A stretch of 44,727 nt of DNA from Chloroflexota bacterium (GCA_028287745.1 JAQBPB010000003.1:1-44727), one strand, 5' to 3'; positions 16,495 through 25,322 are shown, counted from the stretch's first letter. The notes: generated by a model from the letters alone, not told the origin. Program-made: numbers and translations.

Positions 16495-18342
16495 TTAAGA
16501 AGCAATGGTCACATCATTGAACAGGTGGTTTTGCAATGCGTCCAATTTGAAACCAAGTACCTTTTTCTGAAGACCAAACAGAACAAATGGAGTGTAGACC
16601 GGTACTATCTTGGCATTCTCCAGCAGAGCCTTTTGAGCTTGCTTGGCAACTTCAAGCCGCTGTACGGGCTCAAGAGTCTGGTCGGACTTCAAGATCAGGT
16701 CATCAATGGTTTTGTCTTCGACCCGTTTGAAAATCGCGCCGCCCTTGCCCAGGTAGGACAGGGACAGGAACGAAGTATCCGGCCAGCCAACCCCAATCAG
16801 GGACAGGTCATAATCGCCTTTGCTTAACAGGGGCACCACCGCGCTGATTTCCATGATCTGGACTTTCAGGTCGATACCGATGGATTTCATGTTAGCCTGG
16901 AGAATTTCGGTTGTCCGTTTGATACTGCTGTCACCGGAGTAAGTTACCAGGTTGAAGCTGGCTGATTTACCGCCCTTAGCAACAATTCCATCAGCACCGG
17001 CAACCCAACCGCCATCCTTGAGGGTTTGCTTGGCTTTTGCAACATCGAAAGGATAAGGGTTCAGGGTCGGGTCGTAACCGGCGACACCGTTCGGCAAGGG
17101 AGCGGTAATCGCGGTGGCATAACCGTTTACGGCATTGTCAACTACGGTCTTGCGGTCGACGGCATAAGATACGGCTTTGCGCAGGGCTACGTCATCGGTC
17201 GGTGCTTTATCGGCAAAGTTGATAAATACTAGCTGGGTGCCTTGCTTTACTTCAAGCAGGTTCAGGGCGTTGTTCGACTTAATCGAAGCGGCGTTATCGG
17301 TCTGGACCGGGAACACGATGTCAGTCGAGCCGCGTTCGAGCGAAGCCAACTGAGTAGACGGTTCTGGGATAATCTGGTAATTCAGGGTATCGATGCTAAC
17401 TGGGCCTTTGTTATCAACGTCGGTCCGGAAGTTTTTGTACTCGGAGTTGCGTTCCAGGACAATTGACTGGCCGGTGGTCCAGGATTTGAAGCGGAACGGG
17501 CCGGAACCAACCGGGTTGCGCCCATACTGGTCGCCGTGTTTAGTAACAGCCGTCGGGGAAACAATTCCACCGTAAGCGATGCTGGCATTGGTAAAGAAAG
17601 CCGCGAAAGGAGCTTCAAAGCGGAAAATCGCGGTGGCTTCATCAGGCGCCTCTACCGACTTTAACGTACCAAAGAAGGACTTGGTCGCGGAAGCGGTTTT
17701 CGGGTCCAAAATGCGGTCGAAGTTGGCTTTTACGGCGGCAGCATTTAACGGGGTGCCGTCGTGGAATTTCTGGCCGACGCGAATTTTGAAGTTAATGGTT
17801 TTACCTTCATCCGCGATAGTCCAGGACTCGGCAATCCAGGGCTTGGGCAAGCCGTCGGAGCCGATGTAAACTAACCGGTCGTAAATCTGGGAATTGACCT
17901 GGTTCGAAACACCAAGTACGGTTTTGGCCGGGTCAAGCTGATCCGGTTCCTGAGAAATAGCCTGGTTGATAGTACCACCGACCTTACCGGCGGCGGCAGC
18001 AGTAGTGGCACTGGCGGCTGCGGTGGTCGCGGCGGCAGTAGTGGCACCGGCGGCTGCGGTAGTCGCGGCGGCAGTAGTGGCAGCAGCAGTGGTCGCGGCA
18101 GCAGCAGTGGTCGCGCCTGCGGCAGTGGTTGCAAAGGCGTTACCCGCCTGGACAACAGTAGCTGCCGGAGTGGCAGTCGGCAGGTTGGTGGTAGGAGTAG
18201 CCGCGTCCCCACAGGCGGCCAGCACCAGGCTGGTGGCAAACACCAGAGCCATTACCAGGGCCACTCGCGCCTGTAAAAACCGCCAACGTCTACCGTTAGT
18301 GGCTGAGCAGGCCACCTTCCGGCCTTCTTCGAAATTAGTCAT
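16495..18342 (-). CDS. Lipoprotein substrate-binding protein, family 5 (dipeptide/oligopeptide)
   Basis: 615 aa. A signal peptide with basic n-region, hydrophobic core at about residues 26-42 and lipobox LAAC places the lipidated Cys at residue 44. An unusually repetitive Ala/Thr linker (71-119) tethers the SBP_bac_5 domain from about 121 to the end, with GTINQAISQEPDQLDPA, the family stretch YDRLVYIGSDG, NPVGSGPFRFKSW and RKAVSYAVDRK. It captures peptides outside the membrane and delivers them to the DppB/DppC permeases encoded next. GGAG lies six bases before the ATG. The genomic neighbours predict peptides containing D-residues, for instance cell-wall fragments; this is inference from context. 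Confidence 0.95.
   Translation of the reverse strand: MTNFEEGRKVACSATNGRRWRFLQARVALVMALVFATSLVLAACGDAATPTTNLPTATPAATVVQAGNAFATTAAGATTAAAATTAAATTAAATTAAAGATTAAATTAAASATTAAAAGKVGGTINQAISQEPDQLDPAKTVLGVSNQVNSQIYDRLVYIGSDGLPKPWIAESWTIADEGKTINFKIRVGQKFHDGTPLNAAAVKANFDRILDPKTASATKSFFGTLKSVEAPDEATAIFRFEAPFAAFFTNASIAYGGIVSPTAVTKHGDQYGRNPVGSGPFRFKSWTTGQSIVLERNSEYKNFRTDVDNKGPVSIDTLNYQIIPEPSTQLASLERGSTDIVFPVQTDNAASIKSNNALNLLEVKQGTQLVFINFADKAPTDDVALRKAVSYAVDRKTVVDNAVNGYATAITAPLPNGVAGYDPTLNPYPFDVAKAKQTLKDGGWVAGADGIVAKGGKSASFNLVTYSGDSSIKRTTEILQANMKSIGIDLKVQIMEISAVVPLLSKGDYDLSLIGVGWPDTSFLSLSYLGKGGAIFKRVEDKTIDDLILKSDQTLEPVQRLEVAKQAQKALLENAKIVPVYTPFVLFGLQKKVLGFKLDALQNHLFNDVTIAS
17986..18132 (-). repeat. Ala/Thr-coding tandem repeat inside the substrate-binding protein
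   Basis: Codons 71-119 consist of degenerate TTAAA and TTAAAG-type units, about nine in a row, written with GC-rich GCN/ACN codons. This low-complexity block separates the lipid anchor from the binding domain and probably varies in length by slippage. Confidence 0.85.
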
Positions 18343-18357
18343 CTTCTTCTCCGTTAA

Positions 18358-19362
18358 TTATACTTTCCCCTGTTTAAGGGAAAGTTCTTGTTGTGGACTA
18401 AAAACTTTAACCATGCTTAAAACTTGTTCGGCGCAACCCCAGGAAATAGTTACCCCGGCCCCACCGTGACCATAGTTATGGATGACCACACCGGCATCGG
18501 GCAGTACTTCCGCTTCCAACCGGACCGCTTTTCGAGCTGGCCTTAATCCTACCAGGTGTTCCAGAATGTTAGCCTGGGCTACCTCCGGTACCAGCTCAGT
18601 ACAGTCATCCAAAATTCTCTGGGCAGTCGCGGCATCCGGCTCAAGCGACCAGTTCTCGACGTCTGCGGTGCCGCCTAAGATACAGTCGTTTGTGCGGGGT
18701 ATGACGTAATTGGCGACCCCTTTATTATCGGCGCTGACAAAAAAGTCTTTAATCGAGTCTCGCATTACCCGGATAACCTGCCCGCGAATAGGATAAACTT
18801 CCTTATCCCCAATCAACGAACGCGCTCCCAGACCCGAACAATTTATTACAATATCACTTCCCTGGAAAGCTTCTGACAGCGAGTTAATCTGACGCTGTTC
18901 AATCTGCCCACCCAGGCTTTTACACCGTTGTACCAGGTAAGCCATGTATACACCCGTATCAATTACCGGGGACTCGAAATAATAGCCGTCTTGATAGTCG
19001 CCTGTAATTTCATGCGGCAGTGCGCGGCGGAAATTGCGCACGTAACTAGCCCAGACCGGGTCGGAGGCGGGTTCCCTGAAAAGCTCAACCCCCGGTAAAA
19101 CTTTGATACCGGTCCCTTCTTGTTCAGCCAGTTCACAAAATATTATGTAACTGCGCTGGCCCCATTCGGCTACTTTTAGTTCCGGGGCGACCTTATACGG
19201 ATACCAGACCGCCGCCGCAATATTCGAAGTCGTGTGCGGGGGTAAATCCTTCGCCCACACTCTAACCTGATAACCCGCTTCTAAGAGCATAATCGCACTG
19301 GATAGACCTACTACTCCGCAGCCTATTACCGTAATCATTGGTTTAGTTTCTTCCATTGGCAT
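18358..19362 (-). CDS. FAD-dependent D-amino-acid oxidase homologue
   Basis: 334 aa, the length of D-amino-acid oxidase. The FAD-binding beta-alpha-beta motif VIGCGVVGLSSA begins near residue 12. Family signatures follow in order: VYPIRGQVIRV, NYVIPRTNDCILGGT with the substrate-binding Tyr, GLRPARKAVRLE with the carboxylate-binding Arg, and the C-terminal signature HNYGHGGAGVTISWGCA. It would oxidise D-amino acids to 2-oxo acids, ammonia and hydrogen peroxide; D-aspartate oxidase or a dehydrogenase are close alternatives. No signal peptide, hence cytoplasmic. The gene begins 26 bases after the upstream serine hydrolase and ends 15 bases before the substrate-binding protein. ATG codons at 19356 and 19338 are other possible starts. 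Confidence 0.9.
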   Translation of the reverse strand: MPMEETKPMITVIGCGVVGLSSAIMLLEAGYQVRVWAKDLPPHTTSNIAAAVWYPYKVAPELKVAEWGQRSYIIFCELAEQEGTGIKVLPGVELFREPASDPVWASYVRNFRRALPHEITGDYQDGYYFESPVIDTGVYMAYLVQRCKSLGGQIEQRQINSLSEAFQGSDIVINCSGLGARSLIGDKEVYPIRGQVIRVMRDSIKDFFVSADNKGVANYVIPRTNDCILGGTADVENWSLEPDAATAQRILDDCTELVPEVAQANILEHLVGLRPARKAVRLEAEVLPDAGVVIHNYGHGGAGVTISWGCAEQVLSMVKVFSPQQELSLKQGKV

Positions 19363-19388
19363 AGTTAACTTTAACTTTACTTTCCCGG

Positions 19389-20780
19389 CTAAATATCCTG
19401 GCGGGCGGCTGCTCTACCACCAAACCGAAGCCAGGCTAACTTTCCATCTTTATTCCTGATAAAGTCCCCCCTGGTACCCTTGTAAGGTTCATCCAGGGCC
19501 GTGATTTTATCGTCACCATAAAAAGCCAGCCGAATACCACTTATAGGAGGCGGGTCTTTTTCGAATAATCCGTTGGTGTGATACATAAAAGTACCTAACA
19601 GCATCCCGTCACTTTCAGACGGAATGACTTTCAGGCTGGTCAAAACTGCCGAATAAGTGCCTTCGTAAGCTGTCAGGTCGCTTGCCGGGATATTAATCAG
19701 TTCCGGCTCGGTGTTTTCCGCACCCAGGAAATGTTTAAAGGCCCATTTGGTAACAATTTCGTTAACCATACCGCCCTGGTCGGAATTGGTCACCACCGCG
19801 ATAGCAAACTTCTGGTCTGGAGCCAGCATAAAGGCCGAAATCTGGCCGAAAGTCCCGCCGCCGTGCTTCACTACCCGCACATTCCCAATATTGGCGATAA
19901 ACCAGCTCAAACCAATCTTTTCGTCACCACCGGCACTGGTCACCGGGGTCTGCATTAAGGCTACCGATTCGGGGTTCAGCAGCCGTGTACCATCTTCGGC
20001 CGTTCCATCGCCCATGTGAAACCGGGCATACTTCATCTGGTCTTTAACGGTCGTACACAAACCACCCGCCGCATTGGCCGACCGGGGCAAAGCCCAGGGG
20101 CGGGTAACAACCGGTCCGGACTCTTCATTACGGTGCCCGGCGGCAGCCCGGTAAGTAATCACCTCGGATGAAAAGAAAAATGATTTCGTCATACCCAGAG
20201 GTTCAAGCAGTAATTCTTTCAAGCTGGCTTCGTAGGTTTTGCCGGTAACGGCTTCAATAACACGCCCGGCCAGGCTAAAGGCGGCATTGTTATACGACCA
20301 CAGCTCGCCCAGGGGTGAACTTTGTCCCGCCTCGGTCAACCGGGCGACAAACTTTGCCAGGGAATCATCACCAACCCCGGTATCGGCGAAGAAATCGCCC
20401 ATCCAACCGGCAGTGTGCGTCAGCAGGTGCTTGACAGTGACGTTTGCCGCAACCGACTCATCCTCCAGCGTCAAATCAGGCAGGTAACGCCGGACCGGGG
20501 CATCCAACTCCAGTTTGCCCATTTCAACCAACCGGACAATAGCCGTAGCGGTCAGGGTCTTGGTAGTCGAGCCAATCTGGAAAAAAGTATCGGGTGTTAC
20601 CGGCAGCGGATTTTCAACGTTGGTGGTGCCATAGCCCGCAAAATATTCTTTACCGCCATAAGTAATACCAAGTGCAACGCCGGGCACACCAAAACGTTCC
20701 ATCGCGGCCTGGACTTCCTGGTCCAAAACCCTAAAGTTTTCTTCTGTAAACTTACTATAATCCAATAAAGCCTCGGCCAT
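19389..20780 (-). CDS. Serine hydrolase, beta-lactamase/D-aminopeptidase (S12) family (second paralogue)
   Basis: 463 aa. Catalytic motifs: Ser71-Thr-Thr-Lys74, Tyr163-Asn-Asn165 and His306-Gly-Gly. The C-terminal beta domain (about 350-463) ends like its paralogue at 13041-14435, with LDEPYKGTRGDFIR. No export signal is seen, so it should act in the cytoplasm on imported substrates. It is the first gene of the seven-gene minus-strand run, with AAAGGG upstream of the ATG. The paralogues bracket the transporter and oxidase genes, suggesting an old duplication followed by different specificities, such as D-aminopeptidase against DD-peptidase or esterase activity. The exact reaction cannot be deduced from sequence alone. 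Confidence 0.9.
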   Translation of the reverse strand: MAEALLDYSKFTEENFRVLDQEVQAAMERFGVPGVALGITYGGKEYFAGYGTTNVENPLPVTPDTFFQIGSTTKTLTATAIVRLVEMGKLELDAPVRRYLPDLTLEDESVAANVTVKHLLTHTAGWMGDFFADTGVGDDSLAKFVARLTEAGQSSPLGELWSYNNAAFSLAGRVIEAVTGKTYEASLKELLLEPLGMTKSFFFSSEVITYRAAAGHRNEESGPVVTRPWALPRSANAAGGLCTTVKDQMKYARFHMGDGTAEDGTRLLNPESVALMQTPVTSAGGDEKIGLSWFIANIGNVRVVKHGGGTFGQISAFMLAPDQKFAIAVVTNSDQGGMVNEIVTKWAFKHFLGAENTEPELINIPASDLTAYEGTYSAVLTSLKVIPSESDGMLLGTFMYHTNGLFEKDPPPISGIRLAFYGDDKITALDEPYKGTRGDFIRNKDGKLAWLRFGGRAAARQDI

Positions 20781-20844
20781 TAGAGTGTGCCCTTTCTCTG
20801 TTGGTATCAGGAGAATTCATTATGGAATCCTAATACTTATTAAG

Positions 20845-20873
20845 TTGCTAAAGCAAGTCAGGTAATTTAGAAT
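20845..20873 (+). promoter_or_regulatory. Sigma-70-type promoter of the STAND gene
   Basis: TTGCTA (20845-20850), a 17-base spacer, and TAGAAT (20868-20873), the same -10 hexamer as the sucCD promoter. It predicts a leader of about 133 bases. On the other strand of this gap, TTGATA with an 18-base spacer and TATACC is a weak candidate for the D-peptide operon. Confidence 0.6.
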
Positions 20874-20955
20874 GGAGGTATAAGCATTTCTAATTTTGAG
20901 TATCAATGTATTAAGAATTTATACCAGAAAAAAATGGCTGTTGGCAGTACCTTTG

Positions 20956-21000
20956 TTTCCGGTTTTAAATTCTTGGTGTTTCCGGTAATTTCCGGTTTTA
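20956..21000 (+). repeat. Three direct TTTCCGGT repeats before the STAND gene
   Basis: TTTCCGGTTTTA at 20956-20967 and 20989-21000, and TTTCCGGTAA at 20979-20988, with starts 23 and 10 bases apart, ending just before the GGGAG ribosome binding site. They could be binding sites, perhaps for the gene's own Cro-like domain; this is a guess from position. Confidence 0.5.
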
Positions 21001-21012
21001 GGGAGTTTGAGT

Positions 21013-24000
21013 TTGGTTTCTTCGTCTGCTATCAACCATCTTGCTAATACATCACCAGGCGAACTCTTAAAAAGATTGCGCATCCGGACCAGGCTTACCC
21101 AAACTGAATTGGGTTTGCTTATTTCCATCAGTGAAAAAATGATCCGGAATTGGGAAACCGATGCTAATCTTCCTAAAGCTAAAAATCTTAAAAAACTAAT
21201 TGAAATATTCCTGGATCAGGCCATTTTCATTCCCGGCATCGAGCGGGAGGAAGCTTTAAACCTCTGGAACTCTATTAAATCCGTCTTTGACGCCACAACC
21301 AAAACCTATGGCGAATATCCCGGCTTTGATGATGCCTGGTTCGATAACCTATCCCGGACTACCAGCCCTGTCCTCAACCAACCGTTCATAAACCCCGCTA
21401 CAAAAGCCAACGAAAGCCAGTTTAAGGATTGGGGTGAAGCTCCCGGCCTGGAGACTTTCTATGGGCGCGAAAAAGAGCTTGCCTTGCTGGCTAAATGGAT
21501 TGTCGAAGATGGCTGCCGCCTGGTGGCCCTCCTGGGAATGGGCGGAATCGGCAAAACTACCCTCTCGGTAAAACTCAGCCAGCATGTAAAAGACCACTTC
21601 GAAGTGGTGCTGTGGCGGTCGTTACGCAACGCTCCGCTGGTCGAAAACTTTGTTGATGATTGTCTGGAGTTTTTGACCAGGCAGCCCAAAATTGCTCTGC
21701 CGGAAACCCTTGATGGCAAAATTTCCCTTTTGATAGACAACCTGCGCAAGACCCGCTGTCTTTTAGTACTGGATAACGCCGAAAGTATCCTGCAGGAGGG
21801 CCAGCAAAGCCGGGTCGGCCATTATCGCAAAGGCTATGAGGGTTACAGCCAGCTAATCGAGCGCATCGGCGAAACGACCCATTCAAGTTGCCTGGTTGTC
21901 ACCACCCGCGAGAAACCCCGCGAATTTAACCGGCTAGGCGGCAGCAAATCGCCGGTCAGGGTGCTCAACCTGCAAGGGCTGGCCGACCGGGAAGCCCGCG
22001 AAATCCTGGAAGATAAAGGTTTATCCGGTTCAGATATTGCGACCACCGACACCCTCATAAAGCGCTATTCGGGCAACCCTTTAGCCTTGAAAATCGTGGC
22101 CGAATTTATCCACGAAGTTTTCAACGGCCAGGTCGGCGCGTTCCTCAAAAGTAGCAAAATGGTCTTTGGCGATATTGCCGACCTGGTGGACGAGCAGTTT
22201 GAACGCCTCTCGGACCTTGAAAAGCAGGTAATGTACTGGCTGGCTATCGAGCGAGAACCGGTATCCCTGGATATGCTGGCGGCCAATTTACTCCTGTCCG
22301 AACCGGACAAAGAGTTATTAGAAGCCCTTAGCTCCCTGCGCCGCCGTTCGATGCTGGAAACCGGCGAAATTTCGAACGTCTTTACCTTGCAGCCGGTCGT
22401 GATGGAATATGTAACCGAAAGGTTCACCGGCCAGGTTTGTCAGGAAATTCAGGCCGGGAAGTTCCAGGTTCTAATCTCTCATGCCCTCATGAAAGCCCAG
22501 GCCAGGGAATATGTCCGCAATAACCAGGTCCATTTTATTCTCAAGCCGGTCCTGGCTCGCCTGATGGTCAGCAGCAAGGATCCCCTGGCCCTGCAAAAAA
22601 AGATCGTCGGACTGCTGGGCGTGCTGCGCGGTATGCGCATGTCCGAGCAAGGTTACGCCGGAGGTAACCTGGTTAACCTGCTTTACCATTTGACCAGGGA
22701 TTTAAGAGGCTACGATTTTTCAGGTCTGAACATCTGGCAAGCTTACCTGCAAGGCGTTGAATTACAGGAGGTCAACTTTAGCGGCTCAAACCTGACCGGG
22801 TCGGTCTTTACCGAGACCTTCAATGTAATCTGGTCGGTCGCTTTTAGCCCGGACGGTCAATTCCTGGCCGCCGGTGGTATAAACGGCGAAGTACGCTTCT
22901 GGCGGCTTACCGATGGACAGCAAGTGCTTACCCTGGCCGGGCATACCGATTGGGTCGGCTCGGTCGCGTATAGCCCAGATGGCAAATTGTTTGTCAGCGC
23001 CAGTCACGACCGGACCATCAAGTTCTGGGATGTCCATACCGGCAGGTGTATTAGGACCATCGTAGCTCACGAAGATATGATCTGGTCGGTCGCCTTTAGT
23101 CCTGATGGCAAGCTGCTTGCCAGTGCGGGAAAGGACCATCGCGCCAAATTATGGGAAGTCAGCAGCGGCCTGTGCCTGCAAACCCTGGTAGGCCACACCA
23201 ATTGGGTAAATTCGGTTGCCTTTAGTCCGGACGGAAAATTACTTGCCAGCGGCAGCAACGATCAAAGTGTCAGGGTCTGGGATGTCGCCGGGGGCCAGTG
23301 CCTGCGGACTCTGGAAACCGACCTGGATATGTTCTGGTCGGTCGCCTTTAGCCCTGACAGCCGCATGCTGGCGGCTTGCGGAAACCGGCCCGCGATTACT
23401 CTCTGGGATGTCAATAGCGGCCGGGAGTTAAAAGTTTTAGTGACCCAGGAAAGCGTGGTCCATTCGATTGCCTTCAATCCTGACGGCACCAGCCTGGTTA
23501 GTGGCAGTAAAGACGGCACAATGCACCTATGGGACTTGCGGAGCGGGACTGTATTTAAAGCCTGGCAAGGCCATAATAGCTGGGTAAGGTCGGTGGCATT
23601 TAGCCCGGATGGCCGTTTCCTGGCAAGCTGCGGTGAAGAACAAACCGTCAAGCTCTGGGAAGTCCAGACCACTACCGGCGAATGCTACCGGACCTTACAG
23701 GGTTACTCGCACCGGATAGGTGCGGTAACTTTTAGTCCGGACGGTGGGTTGCTCGCCAGCGGTGGAGATGAACAGTTTATCCGGTTGTGGAAATTGGAAG
23801 ACGGTCCGGCCGGTGAAGAGGCGTACCGCTGTATCAAAACAGTTCCCTGGCCGACCAGCTTTATCTTATCCCTCTTATTCAGTCCGGACGGTCAGTGGTT
23901 AGTCGGTGGCAGTTACGATTGGACCGTAAATATCTGGAAAGCCAGTAGCGGCGAGAAACTGCGCACCCTCCGGGGCGAAGGTGGTTTAACCTGGGGAGTG

Positions 24001-24747
24001 GCCTTCAGCCCTGATAGCCGTTACCTGGCTACCAGCGATTACACCAATACCATCAAGTTGTGGGAGGTTAGCACCGGCGAGCCTTATAAAGTTTTGGGAG
24101 GCCATAAAGAGCAGGTCTGGTCAGTCGCCTTCAGCCCTGACGGCCAACTCCTCGCCAGCGCCAGTGACGACCAGACAATCCGGTTGTGGGAAGTGTCTAG
24201 CGGGAAATGCCTGGCTATATTAGAAGGGCATACCGGCCTGGTCTGGAAGGTTGCCTTCAGCCCTGATGGCAAGCGCCTTGCCAGCGGCAGTGATGACCGG
24301 ACCGTCCGCCTGTGGGATATTGAGACAGGGGCTTGTTTAAATGTTCTGGCCGGGCATACCGAACGCTTGCGAGCGCTTGCCTACAGTCCCGATGGGCGGT
24401 TCATTGCCAGCGGCAGCTATGACCAGACGGCCCGGGTATGGGATGCCGAAACCGGGGAATGCCTGGCCCACTTGCTCGGCCACCGCGAAGTTGTACGCAG
24501 CCTGGCATTTAAACCGGACAGCCAGACCCTGGTTACCGGCAGCGAAGATGGCACGATAAGATTGTGGCAGGTACCGGAGTGGAACTGCTTTAAAGTATTA
24601 AGAAGCGCACGGCCTTACGAACGAATGGATATCCGCAATATCAGCGGCCTGACCGGTCCACAAAAAGAAAGCCTCAAGGGCCTGGGTGCGATTGAAAGCC
24701 AAGTAGATTTTAATTCGGTTAGAGAATACATCGGGTTAGGTGTCTAA
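21013..24747 (+). CDS. STAND protein: Cro-like HTH, NB-ARC ATPase, 14 WD40 repeats
   Basis: 1244 aa from the TTG at 21013, chosen because GGGAG ends seven bases upstream; the TTG at 21007 is too close. Residues about 13-65 are a Cro/C1-type helix-turn-helix (RTRLTQTELGLLISISEKMI). The NB-ARC domain follows, with Walker A GMGGIGKTT (Lys181), Walker B CLLVLDNAE and GNPLALK in the ARC part. A winged-helix-like section and a short pentapeptide-like stretch (YDFSGLNIWQAYLQGVEL) lead into fourteen WD40 units from about residue 605 to 1200, enough for two seven-blade propellers. The tail ISGLTGPQKESLKGLGA is seen in cyanobacterial WD40 STAND proteins. It is probably a ligand-gated ATPase switch that acts through the HTH domain. 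No toxin or nuclease domain is seen, so a defence role is not supported. Confidence 0.9.
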   Translation: MVSSSAINHLANTSPGELLKRLRIRTRLTQTELGLLISISEKMIRNWETDANLPKAKNLKKLIEIFLDQAIFIPGIEREEALNLWNSIKSVFDATTKTYGEYPGFDDAWFDNLSRTTSPVLNQPFINPATKANESQFKDWGEAPGLETFYGREKELALLAKWIVEDGCRLVALLGMGGIGKTTLSVKLSQHVKDHFEVVLWRSLRNAPLVENFVDDCLEFLTRQPKIALPETLDGKISLLIDNLRKTRCLLVLDNAESILQEGQQSRVGHYRKGYEGYSQLIERIGETTHSSCLVVTTREKPREFNRLGGSKSPVRVLNLQGLADREAREILEDKGLSGSDIATTDTLIKRYSGNPLALKIVAEFIHEVFNGQVGAFLKSSKMVFGDIADLVDEQFERLSDLEKQVMYWLAIEREPVSLDMLAANLLLSEPDKELLEALSSLRRRSMLETGEISNVFTLQPVVMEYVTERFTGQVCQEIQAGKFQVLISHALMKAQAREYVRNNQVHFILKPVLARLMVSSKDPLALQKKIVGLLGVLRGMRMSEQGYAGGNLVNLLYHLTRDLRGYDFSGLNIWQAYLQGVELQEVNFSGSNLTGSVFTETFNVIWSVAFSPDGQFLAAGGINGEVRFWRLTDGQQVLTLAGHTDWVGSVAYSPDGKLFVSASHDRTIKFWDVHTGRCIRTIVAHEDMIWSVAFSPDGKLLASAGKDHRAKLWEVSSGLCLQTLVGHTNWVNSVAFSPDGKLLASGSNDQSVRVWDVAGGQCLRTLETDLDMFWSVAFSPDSRMLAACGNRPAITLWDVNSGRELKVLVTQESVVHSIAFNPDGTSLVSGSKDGTMHLWDLRSGTVFKAWQGHNSWVRSVAFSPDGRFLASCGEEQTVKLWEVQTTTGECYRTLQGYSHRIGAVTFSPDGGLLASGGDEQFIRLWKLEDGPAGEEAYRCIKTVPWPTSFILSLLFSPDGQWLVGGSYDWTVNIWKASSGEKLRTLRGEGGLTWGVAFSPDSRYLATSDYTNTIKLWEVSTGEPYKVLGGHKEQVWSVAFSPDGQLLASASDDQTIRLWEVSSGKCLAILEGHTGLVWKVAFSPDGKRLASGSDDRTVRLWDIETGACLNVLAGHTERLRALAYSPDGRFIASGSYDQTARVWDAETGECLAHLLGHREVVRSLAFKPDSQTLVTGSEDGTIRLWQVPEWNCFKVLRSARPYERMDIRNISGLTGPQKESLKGLGAIESQVDFNSVREYIGLGV

Positions 24748-25297
24748 ACCCCGGAGACCTGACCCTTTAACATTCGCGTACCTATAAATAGTCCGCGCCT
24801 TCTCCCCAAACCCTACCGGTAAGCAGCCGCCAAACCCTACACTCTTCCACCAAAACCTGAATACCTCCTCCCTAGGACTCCTTAACCAAGAGTCGCCACA
24901 CTTAATCCTGATTACTGCGTAAACTAAGATGTGCCACACCTCCGTTTAACTAAATCGGCAACCCTCAAGCCATGTCATCCTGAGCCGAAGCGAAGGCACC
25001 CAGAGGGAACCCGGATTCCGCGACTACCACCGGAATGACAAAGCACAAACCGGGAATAAAACCCGGCACCGTTACAGGAATGCCTGCAATAACAACTGGC
25101 ACACCCCGGCGCTTACTGATCCATATTTTCATATGTGCAATAACTACAACTATAAATATTCATTACCCGTCAATATCAAAATAAATCTATAAAATACCTG
25201 GCGTATTGAAAATTTTGTCACATATCAAGCCGAAATTGAAGGAAATATTCATTCTTGTAATTCATTTGCCTTTTATACCAAAACGGGCAGAAAATGT
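24748..25297. other. Intergenic region with one dispersed-repeat copy
   Basis: No coding sequence or RNA gene was recognised between the STAND gene and the glnA promoter. The first half is GC-moderate and holds the repeat at 24973-25040; the second half becomes strongly AT-rich toward the glnA promoter. No convincing terminator for the STAND gene is visible. Confidence 0.5.
24973..25040. repeat. Dispersed intergenic repeat (TGTCAT...ATGACA)
   Basis: A 68-bp unit bounded by TGTCAT and ATGACA, containing CCTGAGCCGAAGCGAAGG and CCGGATTCC. It resembles the short intergenic repeats of form TCATCCTGAGCGAAGCGAAGG...GGAATGACA that occur in many bacterial genomes. Related, more decayed pieces lie near 29900, 37828 and 44370. 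Confidence 0.6.
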
Positions 25298-25303
25298 TAT
25301 AAT
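25298..25303 (+). promoter_or_regulatory. -10 box of the glnA promoter
   Basis: A perfect TATAAT in AT-rich DNA. The hexamer 17 bases upstream (ATACCA) does not resemble TTGACA, which suggests a regulated or activator-dependent promoter. The expected start near 25310 falls inside the palindrome at 25306-25322. Confidence 0.55.
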
Positions 25304-25305
25304 AT

Positions 25306-25322
25306 TTGTGCAACTTGCACAA
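25306..25322. promoter_or_regulatory. Palindromic operator candidate of glnA
   Basis: TTGTGCAA-C-TTGCACAA, a perfect inverted repeat with 8-bp arms, two bases after the -10 box and covering the likely start of transcription. Additional half-sites lie downstream: TTGTGC at 25339, TTGCAC at 25355 and TGCACAA at 25412. The position fits a repressor site for nitrogen control. Confidence 0.6.

Noticed and set aside
13041..20780. The two serine hydrolases as antibiotic-resistance beta-lactamases
   Set aside because: They lack signal peptides, have extra C-terminal domains and lie in a peptide catabolic operon; S12-type peptidase or esterase activity is more likely.
21013..24747. STAND protein as an antiphage (Avs-like) effector
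   Set aside because: No nuclease, protease, TIR or membrane-pore domain is visible, and neighbours are not defence genes; only an HTH precedes the ATPase.
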